Part shown: one piece after another, positions 9,371-17,171 of the stretch | Numbering within the stretch: the stretch's first letter is position 1 | Layout: each line of letters opens with the position of its first letter | Assembly: GCF_014207255.1 (NCBI RefSeq) | Contig: NZ_JACHCZ010000001.1 | Span: 1 to 64,000, forward strand | Direction: 5' to 3' | Length of the DNA stretch: 64,000 nucleotides | Origin: Pseudomonas sp. JAI120 | GTDB lineage: Bacteria > Pseudomonadota > Gammaproteobacteria > Pseudomonadales > Pseudomonadaceae | Translations under genes and position numbers: made by a program | Notes under the pieces: generated by a model | Told to the model about the DNA's origin: nothing | The model's database searches: none | The model's input: the letters and a program-made list of their open reading frames with translations, nothing else

Positions 9371-10719
9371 AGCGCGGTGGGCAATCGCACCACCGCGCAC
9401 AGGCCGGCCGGTGGGCGATTTTCCAAGACCAGTTCACCGCCATGGGCCTGGATGCACGACCGTGCGATCGCCAGGCCCAGCCCCACGCCGCCGTCACTGA
9501 CACCCCGTTGTACGAAGGGCTCGAAGACTTTGCTCAACCAATCTTCGGGTAGACCTTGGCCGTGGTCGAGAATCTCGATGCGCAGCCAGCCGTTGTCCTC
9601 GCGAACCAGGCTCAGGTCGGCATCGCCGGCGTGGCGCAGGGCGTTGTCGATCAGGTTGGTCAGGGCGCGCTTGAGCGCCAGCGGGCGGCAGGTCAGCAGT
9701 AACGGTGGTGCGCCGGCCCAGGTGACGGGCTGTCGCAGGCGTTGGTAACGCTTGGCCAGGTCATCCAGCAGGTCGCTCGACGAAAGCGTGGCAGTCGCTT
9801 CCTGCACCGCGTCGTCGCGCACGAAATTCAGGGTTTCTCGTACCATCGCACTCAATTCCCCGAGGCTTTCGAGCATGTCATCGCGGGCTGCGCCGGGCTC
9901 CAGCAACTCCACTTGCAGGCGCAGTTCGGTGATCGGCGTATTCAAGTCATGGCTGACCGCTGCGAGCATCCGCGTGCGGCCTTCGACATGCCGGGCGAGG
10001 TTGACCTGCATGGTGTTGAAGGCGGCAGTGAGGTCGCGGGCTTCCTGTGGGCCGGTTTCCGGCAGCGGCGCGATCCATTCACCGCGGCTGACGCGCTCGG
10101 TGGCCTGGGCCAGGGTCTTGATCGGGCGCACCACGCGAGCAATGAAAAACATCACGATCAGCAGCACCGGCAGGGTCGTCACCGGCAGGCTGTAGGCCAG
10201 GACGCGGCCCCATTCATAGGCGCCGGCGGGGTATTGCACGGCATTCAGGTAGGTACCGTTGGGCAGCGGCACGCTGCTGCGCAGGCGCAACGGCGCCCAG
10301 CCGGCGGGGCTGAACACATGGGTGCGGGCGTCGGCGCCGCTGATGCGTTCCAACTGCATACCGATGGCGGCGGCGTTATCCAGCTGTAATTGGCGGCGCA
10401 GCTCGTTGGCCAGGCGCTGTTCTTCCGGGCGGTGTGCAAACGGCGCCACCTCCGGCGTGGGGGCGATCCAGAAGCGCGTGTCGTCGGTGCTCATGCCGGC
10501 CAGCAGGTGCTCGGTTTCATTCGGGCTCAGGTCGATTGCCGTGTGATGTGCAATCCCCAGGCGTTCCAGGCTGAAACTGCGCGACAGCGGGTGGATCAGG
10601 CTGCCGGTGCGTTGCAGAAACAACATCGCTATGGCGTTCGACGCCAGCAATGCCAGCAACAACAACAGGCTCAACTGACGTGCCAGGCTGTGCGGCCACA
10701 GCCGGCTCAAGGTGTGCAT
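9367..10719 (-). CDS. Two-component sensor histidine kinase
   Basis: The 450-residue kinase has an N-terminal membrane helix (about 13-34), a periplasmic sensor region to about 170, a second helix (about 175-194), a HAMP linker, a dimerisation/phosphoacceptor helix with His257 in AAVSHDLNTPITEL, and an ATPase domain with N box (NLIDNALRHAG) and G boxes (GQGLP and GVGLGLAIA). HDLNTP replaces the more common HDLRTP. It overlaps the response-regulator gene by 13 nt, so the two are co-transcribed. Proximity to the receptor and a Fur box upstream of the operon suggest siderophore or iron-envelope signalling (inference). Confidence 0.9.
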   Translation of the reverse strand: MHTLSRLWPHSLARQLSLLLLLALLASNAIAMLFLQRTGSLIHPLSRSFSLERLGIAHHTAIDLSPNETEHLLAGMSTDDTRFWIAPTPEVAPFAHRPEEQRLANELRRQLQLDNAAAIGMQLERISGADARTHVFSPAGWAPLRLRSSVPLPNGTYLNAVQYPAGAYEWGRVLAYSLPVTTLPVLLIVMFFIARVVRPIKTLAQATERVSRGEWIAPLPETGPQEARDLTAAFNTMQVNLARHVEGRTRMLAAVSHDLNTPITELRLQVELLEPGAARDDMLESLGELSAMVRETLNFVRDDAVQEATATLSSSDLLDDLAKRYQRLRQPVTWAGAPPLLLTCRPLALKRALTNLIDNALRHAGDADLSLVREDNGWLRIEILDHGQGLPEDWLSKVFEPFVQRGVSDGGVGLGLAIARSCIQAHGGELVLENRPPAGLCAVVRLPTAL

Positions 10720-11450
10720 TCGCTGACCTCGGCCGCCAATAGATAGCCGCCGCCCCAGATGGTGCGCAACAGTTCCGGGGTGGCATCGCCCTGGGCCAGC
10801 TTGCGGCGCAGGCGGCTGACTTGCCGGTCGATGGCGCGGTCGCTGACATCGCTGTCGGCGGCGGCGGTGAGGTCGATCAGGCGTTCGCGGGGCAGTAGGG
10901 TATTGGGATGGGCGAGGAACACCTGCAGCAACCGGCTTTCAGCGGTGCTGAGTTGGATGTCGGGGTGGGCATCGCGGCGTAAGGTGGCGCTGGTCACGCT
11001 GAAGTGCCAACCGGAGAACTGATAGGCCCGTGCGCCAGTGCTGGGCGCGGTGGGGCCGGTGGCGCGGCCCTGACGGCGGAGCACGCTGTTGATACGCGCC
11101 ACCAGCTCCCGGGGTTCGAAGGGCTTGGTGACGTAATCGTCGGCGCCCAGGTCCAGGCCGCGTATGCGGTCGGCGGCAGTGTCGCGGGCGGTCAGCAGGA
11201 TCACCGGGGTGTTGCTGCGCCGATGCAACTGGTTGCACAACTCAAAGCCATCGCCATCGGGCAGCAGCACGTCGAGCACCACCACATCGAACGCCTGGGT
11301 CTTGAGCAATTGCCACATGCCGGCCGCGTCTTCAGCGGTGCGCACCTCAAAGGTGTGACGTCGCAGGTACGTGGCCAGGGGTTCACGAATCTTGCGGTGG
11401 TCATCCACCACCAGTACGCGCGGTGCGGCAGGCGCAGGGGCAAACGGCAT
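10707..11450 (-). CDS. OmpR-family response regulator
   Basis: The 247-residue regulator has a receiver domain with the acidic pocket VVDD, phosphoacceptor Asp60 (VVLDVLLPDGDG), the switch Thr (LLTARD) and Lys109 (VTKPFEPREL). A winged-helix DNA-binding domain follows, ending in WGGGYLLA. It is the first gene of the kinase operon and is preceded by a Fur box about 40 nt upstream, so the pair is probably induced under iron limitation. Its target is likely the neighbouring receptor gene by analogy with PfeR and PirR; no direct-repeat binding site was identified. Confidence 0.9.
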   Translation of the reverse strand: MPFAPAPAAPRVLVVDDHRKIREPLATYLRRHTFEVRTAEDAAGMWQLLKTQAFDVVVLDVLLPDGDGFELCNQLHRRSNTPVILLTARDTAADRIRGLDLGADDYVTKPFEPRELVARINSVLRRQGRATGPTAPSTGARAYQFSGWHFSVTSATLRRDAHPDIQLSTAESRLLQVFLAHPNTLLPRERLIDLTAAADSDVSDRAIDRQVSRLRRKLAQGDATPELLRTIWGGGYLLAAEVSECTP

Positions 11451-11491
11451 TGCAGCCCTCGAGGGTTGAGCGGGAGAGGGCGGATATTACT

Positions 11492-11510
11492 ACGAGTAAT
11501 TATCATTAAC
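11492..11510 (-). promoter_or_regulatory. Fur box upstream of the two-component operon
   Basis: Read on the minus strand, GTTAATGATAATTACTCGT matches 13 of 19 positions of GATAATGATAATCATTATC, including the unbroken core TAATGATAAT. It lies 42 nt upstream of the response-regulator start, where a bound repressor would block transcription. Confidence 0.65.
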
Positions 11511-11530
11511 GCTGTTTTGTGAGGATGCTG

Positions 11531-11563
11531 CCTTAAATCGTCCTGCCAGTAGGACGATTAAGG
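11531..11563. promoter_or_regulatory. Palindrome upstream of pirin (operator or hairpin)
   Basis: Thirteen base pairs with one bulged A surround the 6-nt loop GCCAGT; the core is TCGTCCTGCCAGTAGGACGA. A T-rich tract (TTGTTTTT) follows, which would look like a terminator, but nothing upstream is transcribed toward it. Sixteen of 20 core positions match the palindrome at 48372-48391 between a LysR gene and an azoreductase gene, which argues for an operator. Confidence 0.55.
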
Positions 11564-11628
11564 TTGTTTTTACCGTCTAGCGCCGAATTGCTGCGAGTTT
11601 TAAGGTGTATGCACTTTGGAGGACCACC

Positions 11629-12495
11629 ATGAAAAAACTCATCGGCATCTACACCAGCCCACGCGCCCACTGGGTCGGCGACGGCTTCCCCGTGCGTACG
11701 CTGTTTTCCTACGACTCGATGGGCAAGCACATCAGCCCATTCCTGCTCCTGGACCACGCCGGCCCGGCCGATTTCACCCCGACAGACCAGCGTCGCGGGG
11801 TAGGCCAGCACCCCCATCGCGGCTTTGAAACCGTGACCATCGTCTACGACGGCGAAGTCGAACACCGCGATTCCACCGGCGCTGGCGGAACCATCGGCCC
11901 GGGTGACGTGCAATGGATGACTGCCGCCAAGGGCATCCTCCACGAGGAGTTCCACTCCGCAGCCTTCGCCCGCAGCGGCGGCGTGATGGAGATGGTGCAA
12001 CTGTGGGTCAACCTGCCCGCCAAGGACAAAATGGCCGACGCGGGTTACCAGACCATCGTCGACGGCGATATTCCCGTGCTGCCCTTGGCCAACGACGCCG
12101 GCCACCTGCGCCTGATCGCCGGTGAATTCGCCGGCACCCAGGGACCGGCGCGCACCTTCACGCCGATCGACGTGTGGGACCTGCGCCTCAACGCCGGCAA
12201 GCCCGTCACCCTGGACCTGCACGTCGGGCGCAACACCGCCCTGGTGATCCTGCGCGGCACGGTGCTGGTCAACGGCGAAGAAGTCGCACGCCAAGGCCAA
12301 CTGGCGTTATTCGAGCGCGACGGCCGCCAACTCAGCCTGGAGGCCAACGACGATGCCAAGGTCCTGCTGCTCAGCGGCGAACCGATTGACGAGCCTATCG
12401 TCGGGCATGGACCGTTTGTGATGAATACCGAGCAGGAAATTCATCAGGCGTTTGTGGATTTCCAATCGGGTAAGTTTGGGCGGATGGACGCCTGA
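11629..12495 (+). CDS. Pirin family protein
   Basis: The ATG at 11629 is preferred over the upstream GTG because GGAGG sits 7 nt before it. The 288-residue product has the bicupin pirin fold: the N-terminal cupin carries the metal ligands in HPHRGFETVTIVYDGEVEH and the closing HEEFHS, and a pirin C-terminal cupin follows. Bacterial pirins bind Fe and some have quercetinase activity or modulate metabolic enzymes; which applies here is unknown. The gene stands alone between the two-component operon and a REPIN, with a hairpin terminator after it and a striking palindrome before it that suggests LysR control together with the azoreductase locus. Confidence 0.88.
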   Translation: MKKLIGIYTSPRAHWVGDGFPVRTLFSYDSMGKHISPFLLLDHAGPADFTPTDQRRGVGQHPHRGFETVTIVYDGEVEHRDSTGAGGTIGPGDVQWMTAAKGILHEEFHSAAFARSGGVMEMVQLWVNLPAKDKMADAGYQTIVDGDIPVLPLANDAGHLRLIAGEFAGTQGPARTFTPIDVWDLRLNAGKPVTLDLHVGRNTALVILRGTVLVNGEEVARQGQLALFERDGRQLSLEANDDAKVLLLSGEPIDEPIVGHGPFVMNTEQEIHQAFVDFQSGKFGRMDA

Positions 12496-12507
12496 CGGTT
12501 CACCCTA

Positions 12508-12529
12508 AAAACCTGTGGGGGCAGGTTTT
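12508..12529 (+). terminator. Hairpin terminator after pirin
   Basis: AAAACCTG and CAGGTTTT form an 8-bp stem with a 6-nt loop, 12 nt after the pirin stop. The T-run is inside the stem rather than after it, so termination strength is uncertain. Confidence 0.5.
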
Positions 12530-12536
12530 ATGTGAC

Positions 12537-12694
12537 GAACGGGCTTGTTGTGGCGAGCGGGCTTGCCCCGCGTTGGGCTGCGCAGCAGCCCCAATAAACG
12601 CGACGCGGTTTTCCAGACATTCCGAAGCGGATGGTTTCAGGGCCGCTTCGCGCCCCAACGCGGGGCAAGCCCGCTCGCCACAACAAGCCCGTTC
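12537..12694. repeat. REPIN-like element with 41-bp perfect inverted repeats
   Basis: The arms 12537-12577 and 12654-12694 are exact reverse complements over 41 bp and contain the Pseudomonas REP core GTGGCGAGCGGGCTTGCCCC. The 76-nt centre holds a further hairpin (GGGCTGCGCAGCAGCCC). A related but diverged copy is at 26901-27035. Such elements are mobilised by a RAYT transposase, none of which is in the window. Confidence 0.8.
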
Positions 12695-12777
12695 ACCACC
12701 ATTGCGCAGCAAGACATTTTGTTTGCGCAATCTCTATTTCATGCGATCTTCCCGTCATTCGCCCTGGAGTCGCCTGG

Positions 12778-14223
12778 ATGCCCTCATTTATCGCTGATCA
12801 CCCGATGCTGTGCGCCGTGGCGCTGATCTTTATCGACATCGCCGTGTGGCGCCTGATCTCTGCCGACCTGGCCAATTGGAAGCTGGCTGCGCGGTTGGCG
12901 ATTTTTGCCGTGTTCAGTGCCGTGCTGTTCAACGACGGCATGAACCCCATGCAACTTGCGCCCTATACCGACAACACCGCCTTGCACCTGGCCGCCACGG
13001 CCCTGCAGATCGGCTGGTGGCTGTTTGCGGCGCGCACGCTGACAGTGTTGCTGGGCACGGTGATGATGCAGCGGGTGGGTCACACCGGGCGGTTGTTGCA
13101 GGACCTGATGGGCGCGGTGATTTTCCTCATCGCGATCATCGCCGCCATGGCCTATGTGCTCGACCTGCCGGTCAAGGGCGTGCTGGCCACCTCCGGCGCG
13201 GTGGCGATCATCGTTGGCCTGGCGTTGCAAAGTACCCTGAGCGATGTGTTTTCCGGGATCGTGCTCAACACCACCAAGCCTTATCAGATCGACGACTGGA
13301 TCTCCATCGACGGCACCGAAGGGCGGGTCACCGACATCGACTGGCGTGCCACACGCCTGCAAACCTCCCAGGGCAGCCTGGCGGTGATCCCCAACTCCCT
13401 CGCGGCCAAGGCCAAGATCATCAACTTTTCGCGCCCGGCGGACATGTTCGGCCTGACGGTCAGCCTGCAAGTCAGCCCCCATGCGCGTCCGCAAACTGTA
13501 ATCGAAGCACTGGAACGTGCGATGCAGGGCTGCCGGCCACTGTTGGCCAAACCCGCGCCGAGCGTGGCATTCAAGACTTCCGCCAGTGGCGGCGTGGAGT
13601 ATGAAATCAGCGGGTTCGTGCCGGCTATGGCCCTCAAGCGCGAGGTGCGCAACCAGCTCTATGACCTGGCGTTCCGGCACCTGCAAGCAGCGGGCGTGGG
13701 CGTGCTGTCCGCCACCGAAAGCAGCGCGCCACCGGCCATGTCTGCCGCGCGGGCGTTGCTGGAGCGTTCGTCGATTTTCTCCACCTTGCGCCAGGAAGAG
13801 AAAGACACCTTCAGCCAGAACATGACCCTGCACACCTACCGCGCCGGCGAGATGATCCTGCCGGCGGGGGAGGTCAGCGATCATTTGTTTATCGTCGAGT
13901 CCGGCGTGGTCTCGGTGATGTTGACCAAGGGCGGCCATGTATTCGAAGCCGGGCGCATGGGGCCGGGAGAAGTGATTGGCGAGGCCGGGATCTTGTCCGA
14001 TCAGGCCGTGCTGGCGGACTTTTCCGCCAAGACCTTCTGCACGTTGTACCGCATCGAGAACGAATACCTGAAACCGTGCCTGGATGCGCGCCACGACATT
14101 AGCGAGGCGATGAAGGCACTGTTGGAATTCCGCCTGCATGCCGCCCAGGTCCTGACCCAGGAGGCGCCGGTGGTGCCGGTGAAGAAGGGCTTTTTGCAGT
14201 GGCTGCGCAAGCGCGGCCTGTGA
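12778..14223 (+). CDS. MscS-type channel fused to a cyclic-nucleotide-binding domain
   Basis: The ATG at 12778 is chosen because CTGGAG lies 8 nt upstream and earlier in-frame starts fall inside the REPIN. The 481-residue product has four predicted N-terminal helices, then the MscS pore helix and beta domain (TSGAVAIIVGLALQSTLSDV, then DDWISIDGTEGRVTDIDWR, about residues 140-205). From about residue 330 a cNMP-binding beta-roll follows (YRAGEMILPAGEVSDHLFIV and GPGEVIGEAGILSD). The E and the missing conserved Arg of the phosphate cassette make ligand type uncertain. This is the architecture of bacterial cyclic-nucleotide-gated MscS homologues, inner-membrane channels that gate on ligand more than tension. 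Confidence 0.88.
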   Translation: MPSFIADHPMLCAVALIFIDIAVWRLISADLANWKLAARLAIFAVFSAVLFNDGMNPMQLAPYTDNTALHLAATALQIGWWLFAARTLTVLLGTVMMQRVGHTGRLLQDLMGAVIFLIAIIAAMAYVLDLPVKGVLATSGAVAIIVGLALQSTLSDVFSGIVLNTTKPYQIDDWISIDGTEGRVTDIDWRATRLQTSQGSLAVIPNSLAAKAKIINFSRPADMFGLTVSLQVSPHARPQTVIEALERAMQGCRPLLAKPAPSVAFKTSASGGVEYEISGFVPAMALKREVRNQLYDLAFRHLQAAGVGVLSATESSAPPAMSAARALLERSSIFSTLRQEEKDTFSQNMTLHTYRAGEMILPAGEVSDHLFIVESGVVSVMLTKGGHVFEAGRMGPGEVIGEAGILSDQAVLADFSAKTFCTLYRIENEYLKPCLDARHDISEAMKALLEFRLHAAQVLTQEAPVVPVKKGFLQWLRKRGL

Positions 14224-14313
14224 GAGGCAAGGGCCTGAAAGTGCTGTACTCGATGTCGAATGATCGCCAATGCGGGTTTTCTTGACTGTCTCTGACCACG
14301 TGAGGGCTCGACC

Positions 14314-14928
14314 TTGATTCGACTCACCGACTACATCGCCAACCTTGCTCAATCCCCTCTTGCCCCGTGGGCCGGCTTGGCGCCCTGGGCCCTGGTCGCC
14401 CAGGCGCCGGCCGTTGTTCGCCAGATGCTCGCCGACCTGCCGGCCGACGACTACAGCGTGAACGACGAAGTCGCCATCCACCGTACCGCTATCGTCGAAC
14501 CCGGTGCCTTGCTCAAGCCGCCCCTGATCATCGGCGCCCATTGCTTTATCGCCAGCGGCTCACTGCTGCGCGGTGGGTGCTGGGTGGATGAGCACTGCAT
14601 CATCGGCCCCGGCGCCGAACTGAAAACCACCTTCATGTTCAGCGGCAGCAAGCTGGCCCACTTCAACTTTGTCGGTGATTCAGTGCTGGGCCATGGGGTC
14701 AACCTTGAGGCGGGGAGTATCGTCGCCAACTACCGCAACGAGCGGGACGACAAGGACGTGCTGGTGCGGGTTGACGGGGTATTGCAGCGCACCGGCTGCG
14801 ACAAGTTTGGCGCGTTGCTGGGGGATCAATGCCGGGTTGGCGCCAATGCGGTATTGGCGCCGGGGGCGGTTCTGGTACCTGCCAGCGTCGTGGGACGCGG
14901 ACAGGTGTTTGATGCAGAGAACGGCTAG
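14314..14928 (+). CDS. Left-handed beta-helix (hexapeptide repeat) transferase
   Basis: The 204-residue protein starts at a TTG with GAGGG 7 nt upstream. After about 55 residues it runs into imperfect hexapeptide repeats ([LIV]GxxxX) such as IHRTAIVEPGALLKPPLIIG, FIASGSLLRGG and AVLAPGAVLVPASVV, the signature of LpxA-like acyl- or nucleotidyl-transferase helices. No catalytic residue pattern assigns a substrate. It ends tail-to-tail with the porin gene, sharing a CTAG that provides both stop codons. It may be a sugar-nucleotide or acyl transferase; the specific role is unrecognised. Confidence 0.75.
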   Translation: MIRLTDYIANLAQSPLAPWAGLAPWALVAQAPAVVRQMLADLPADDYSVNDEVAIHRTAIVEPGALLKPPLIIGAHCFIASGSLLRGGCWVDEHCIIGPGAELKTTFMFSGSKLAHFNFVGDSVLGHGVNLEAGSIVANYRNERDDKDVLVRVDGVLQRTGCDKFGALLGDQCRVGANAVLAPGAVLVPASVVGRGQVFDAENG

Positions 14929-16247
14929 AAGTCGGCGATAAATTGCACGCCGCCGACCACTGCGCCCGTGGTTTGCGTAAGCCCGCCGGGGTATTTCACG
15001 TATTGCAGGTTAGGCCGCACCATCAGCCATTTCGTCGCCTGCACGCCATAGTTGATCTCGTAGCTGTACTCGCGGCGCTGCTCGGGCACGTATAGCGGGT
15101 CATCGATGTCGGTCACGCCATTGGCGCCGTTGAGCATCTGCGTATTGCGGGTATAGCGGTCGCTGACCTGCAACTTCGATGCGCCGAGGCCGAAGGTGTC
15201 GTCCGGGCGTGAATCGAAGGGGCCACGGTAGATCAGGCCGACCTGGATCAGGTGCTTGATCACGCTTTTGTCCGGGTCATTCACCGTCAGGTTCGCGAAC
15301 ACGTTGAGCCCGCGCCTGGCGTTGCCGTCGACCGTGGTTAATTGCTGCTGGCCTGACAGCCACCAGCCGCTGTTGCTGGAATACAACCGGTAGGGCTTTC
15401 GTGAGCTGGCGGCGTAGTTGCCGTCGGCGTCCTTGAGCATGTCCTTGGTGTCGGCGTTGGCGTAGTAGTAACCGGCGTGGTACTCGGAATTCAGCCCGGC
15501 GAGCTGGCCTTTCCAGATGGCCTCGATGGGGAAGCTGGTGCCCTGGGAACCGCTGATAAACGGCTTGAAACCATTGCTGGCTTCGGCGTTGCCGGGGTTC
15601 TTGTCGTAGGCGCCGACCTGCATGGCGAACTCATCGGTGAACTGGTACTTGGCCCGCACCGCCCACTGGCTGATCGGAAAGCTGTTCCACACGCCGTTCC
15701 AGTTGCCCTCCTGGGAACCGCACAGGGTGACGTTCTGGAACTCGCAGGGGAACTGGTCGAAGTCTTCGCCATGGCCGAAGCGCCCCAGTTTCAGGGCGAA
15801 CTTGCGCTCGAAGAACTTCTGCTCGTACCAGAACTGCGAGAGCCGCCAGGCATTACCGCCGCCGAAGACTTCCATGGTGGAGGTCAGGCCGGTGGCGTTG
15901 GGCTGGTGCACGCGGTCGTTGGTGATGTCCTTGCCATGGCGCTCACCGATGCCGATGCGAAAGGTCGCATCCTGCCAACCGAGGAGTTTTTGCAGGTCCA
16001 TGTTGACGCCCAGGATCAACTGGTCGCTCCAGCGCGCGGTGGTGTGCGAGTTGTAGCCGCCGCCGAGGTTGGCACCGACTTCGCCGACATACTTGAGGGT
16101 GAAGTCGTAGCCTTGTTCGGCCAGTTGGGGGCGCAGGCCGTTCCAATCGCCGAGCATGGCCGGGGAGTTGGGGTCGAGCAGGCCCGCACTGAAGGCACAG
16201 GTGGACATGGCGCTGCAGAGCAGGGCCAGGGGGAGGGTGGTGCGCAT
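14925..16247 (-). CDS. OprB-like carbohydrate porin
   Basis: The ATG at 16247 has CAGGAG 7 nt upstream and starts a 21-residue signal peptide (cut near CAFSA-GLL). The 440-residue mature-plus-signal length, the N-terminal GDWNGLRPQLAEQGYDF motif and C-terminal VGGVQFIADF with a terminal Phe are those of OprB-family sugar-selective outer-membrane porins. It is the last gene of the L-rhamnose run, so it probably admits L-rhamnose (inference). A REP-like hairpin in the 125-nt gap before it may reduce its expression relative to upstream genes. Confidence 0.88.
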   Translation of the reverse strand: MRTTLPLALLCSAMSTCAFSAGLLDPNSPAMLGDWNGLRPQLAEQGYDFTLKYVGEVGANLGGGYNSHTTARWSDQLILGVNMDLQKLLGWQDATFRIGIGERHGKDITNDRVHQPNATGLTSTMEVFGGGNAWRLSQFWYEQKFFERKFALKLGRFGHGEDFDQFPCEFQNVTLCGSQEGNWNGVWNSFPISQWAVRAKYQFTDEFAMQVGAYDKNPGNAEASNGFKPFISGSQGTSFPIEAIWKGQLAGLNSEYHAGYYYANADTKDMLKDADGNYAASSRKPYRLYSSNSGWWLSGQQQLTTVDGNARRGLNVFANLTVNDPDKSVIKHLIQVGLIYRGPFDSRPDDTFGLGASKLQVSDRYTRNTQMLNGANGVTDIDDPLYVPEQRREYSYEINYGVQATKWLMVRPNLQYVKYPGGLTQTTGAVVGGVQFIADF

Positions 16248-16313
16248 GGAAGTACTCCTGGAATTGTTGTTTTTATTAGGTACAACACAAACTTCAGGCA
16301 CACAGAGATCCCT

Positions 16314-16341
16314 TGTGGGAGAGGGCTTGCCCCCTCCCACA
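16314..16341. repeat. REP-like hairpin between dehydrogenase and porin genes
   Basis: TGTGGGAG...CTCCCACA arms pair over 12 of 13 positions around a TT loop (core TGTGGGAGAGGGCTTGCCC). This is the second REP family of the window, also seen at 43933-44028. Confidence 0.6.
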
Positions 16342-16372
16342 GTGGAAGTGTGATGTTTGTTAAGGCGCGGGG

Positions 16373-17143
16373 TTACTGCAGGTTTACGTAGAGGCCGCCA
16401 TCGACGAGCAACGACGCACCGGTCACATACCGCGCCATGTCCGAGGCGAGGAACACGATCGGCCCGGCCACATCGTCCGGCTCGCCCAGGCGGCCCAGGG
16501 GCGTGCGCGAGGTCATGTAAGCAAGTTTTTCTTCGTCGGCCAGGTCTTCCTTGTTGATGTCGGTGGCGATGGTGCCCGGCAGCACCGAGTTGCAGCGGAT
16601 CCCATACGGGCCCAAGGCAATCGCGCAGGATTGCATCAACGAATGCAGGCCGGCCTTGGTCGGCGTGTAGTGGGTTTGCATGCCGCCGCCCACCAGCGCA
16701 CTGATGGAACTGACGGCGATGATCGCGCCGCCACGGCCCTGGTTTTTCATCTGGTTGGCCGCCGCCTGCACGGCGAAGTAGGCGCCGTTGAGGTTGGTGT
16801 TGACGGTTTTCAGGTAGACCTCGCGGGGCATGTCGAGGAACGAGTGGAACGGGCAGATGCCGGCATTGTTGACGAACACGTCGACGCTGCCGAAGGCCTG
16901 TACTGCGCCGGCCACCAGCGTGTCGCCGGTGTCCGGGTCGGCCGCATCGCCGCCCACTTCGATGGCTTGGCCGCCAAAGGCCTTGATCTCTTCGATCAAT
17001 GAATGCGCAGCCTCGGTGCCTTGGCCGCTGCCGCTGTGGCCGATCACCACGCGGGCACCCTGGCGGGCACACTCACGGGCTGCGGCGCGTCCGATGCCAC
17101 GGGAGGCGCCGGTGATGATCACGGTTTTGTCTGCAAGCAACAT
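16373..17143 (-). CDS. SDR dehydrogenase, probable L-rhamnose 1-dehydrogenase
   Basis: The 256-residue classical SDR has the dinucleotide motif TGASRGIG (residues 11-18), NNAG (about 93-96), catalytic Ser in AVSSISAL and YTPTK. It resembles NAD(P)-dependent L-rhamnose 1-dehydrogenases, which oxidise L-rhamnose to L-rhamnono-lactone in the cytoplasm, the first step of the non-phosphorylative pathway. The neighbours (lactonase, dehydratase, aldolase, mutarotase, RhaT) support this substrate strongly. It follows rhaT by 28 nt in the same operon. Confidence 0.82.
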   Translation of the reverse strand: MLLADKTVIITGASRGIGRAAARECARQGARVVIGHSGSGQGTEAAHSLIEEIKAFGGQAIEVGGDAADPDTGDTLVAGAVQAFGSVDVFVNNAGICPFHSFLDMPREVYLKTVNTNLNGAYFAVQAAANQMKNQGRGGAIIAVSSISALVGGGMQTHYTPTKAGLHSLMQSCAIALGPYGIRCNSVLPGTIATDINKEDLADEEKLAYMTSRTPLGRLGEPDDVAGPIVFLASDMARYVTGASLLVDGGLYVNLQ

Positions 17144-17171
17144 AAAAATACTCCTAGAAAATCAAGCGGCG

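Noticed and set aside
7409..9400. 663-codon minus-strand ORF across the TonB receptor
   Set aside because: It is the antisense of a GC-rich barrel gene with strong motifs on the plus strand and has no recognisable protein features.
11531..11570. Rho-independent terminator before pirin
   Set aside because: The stem plus T-tract looks like one, but both flanking genes diverge, and the core recurs at a LysR promoter, so an operator is the better reading.
12631..12777. Upstream extension of the MscS-like gene
   Set aside because: The added residues are a translation of the REPIN arm; the ATG at 12778 has a proper ribosome-binding site.
16248..17072. N-terminal extension making the porin a 715-residue protein
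   Set aside because: The extension is an out-of-frame reading of the SDR gene; the porin's signal peptide begins at 16247.
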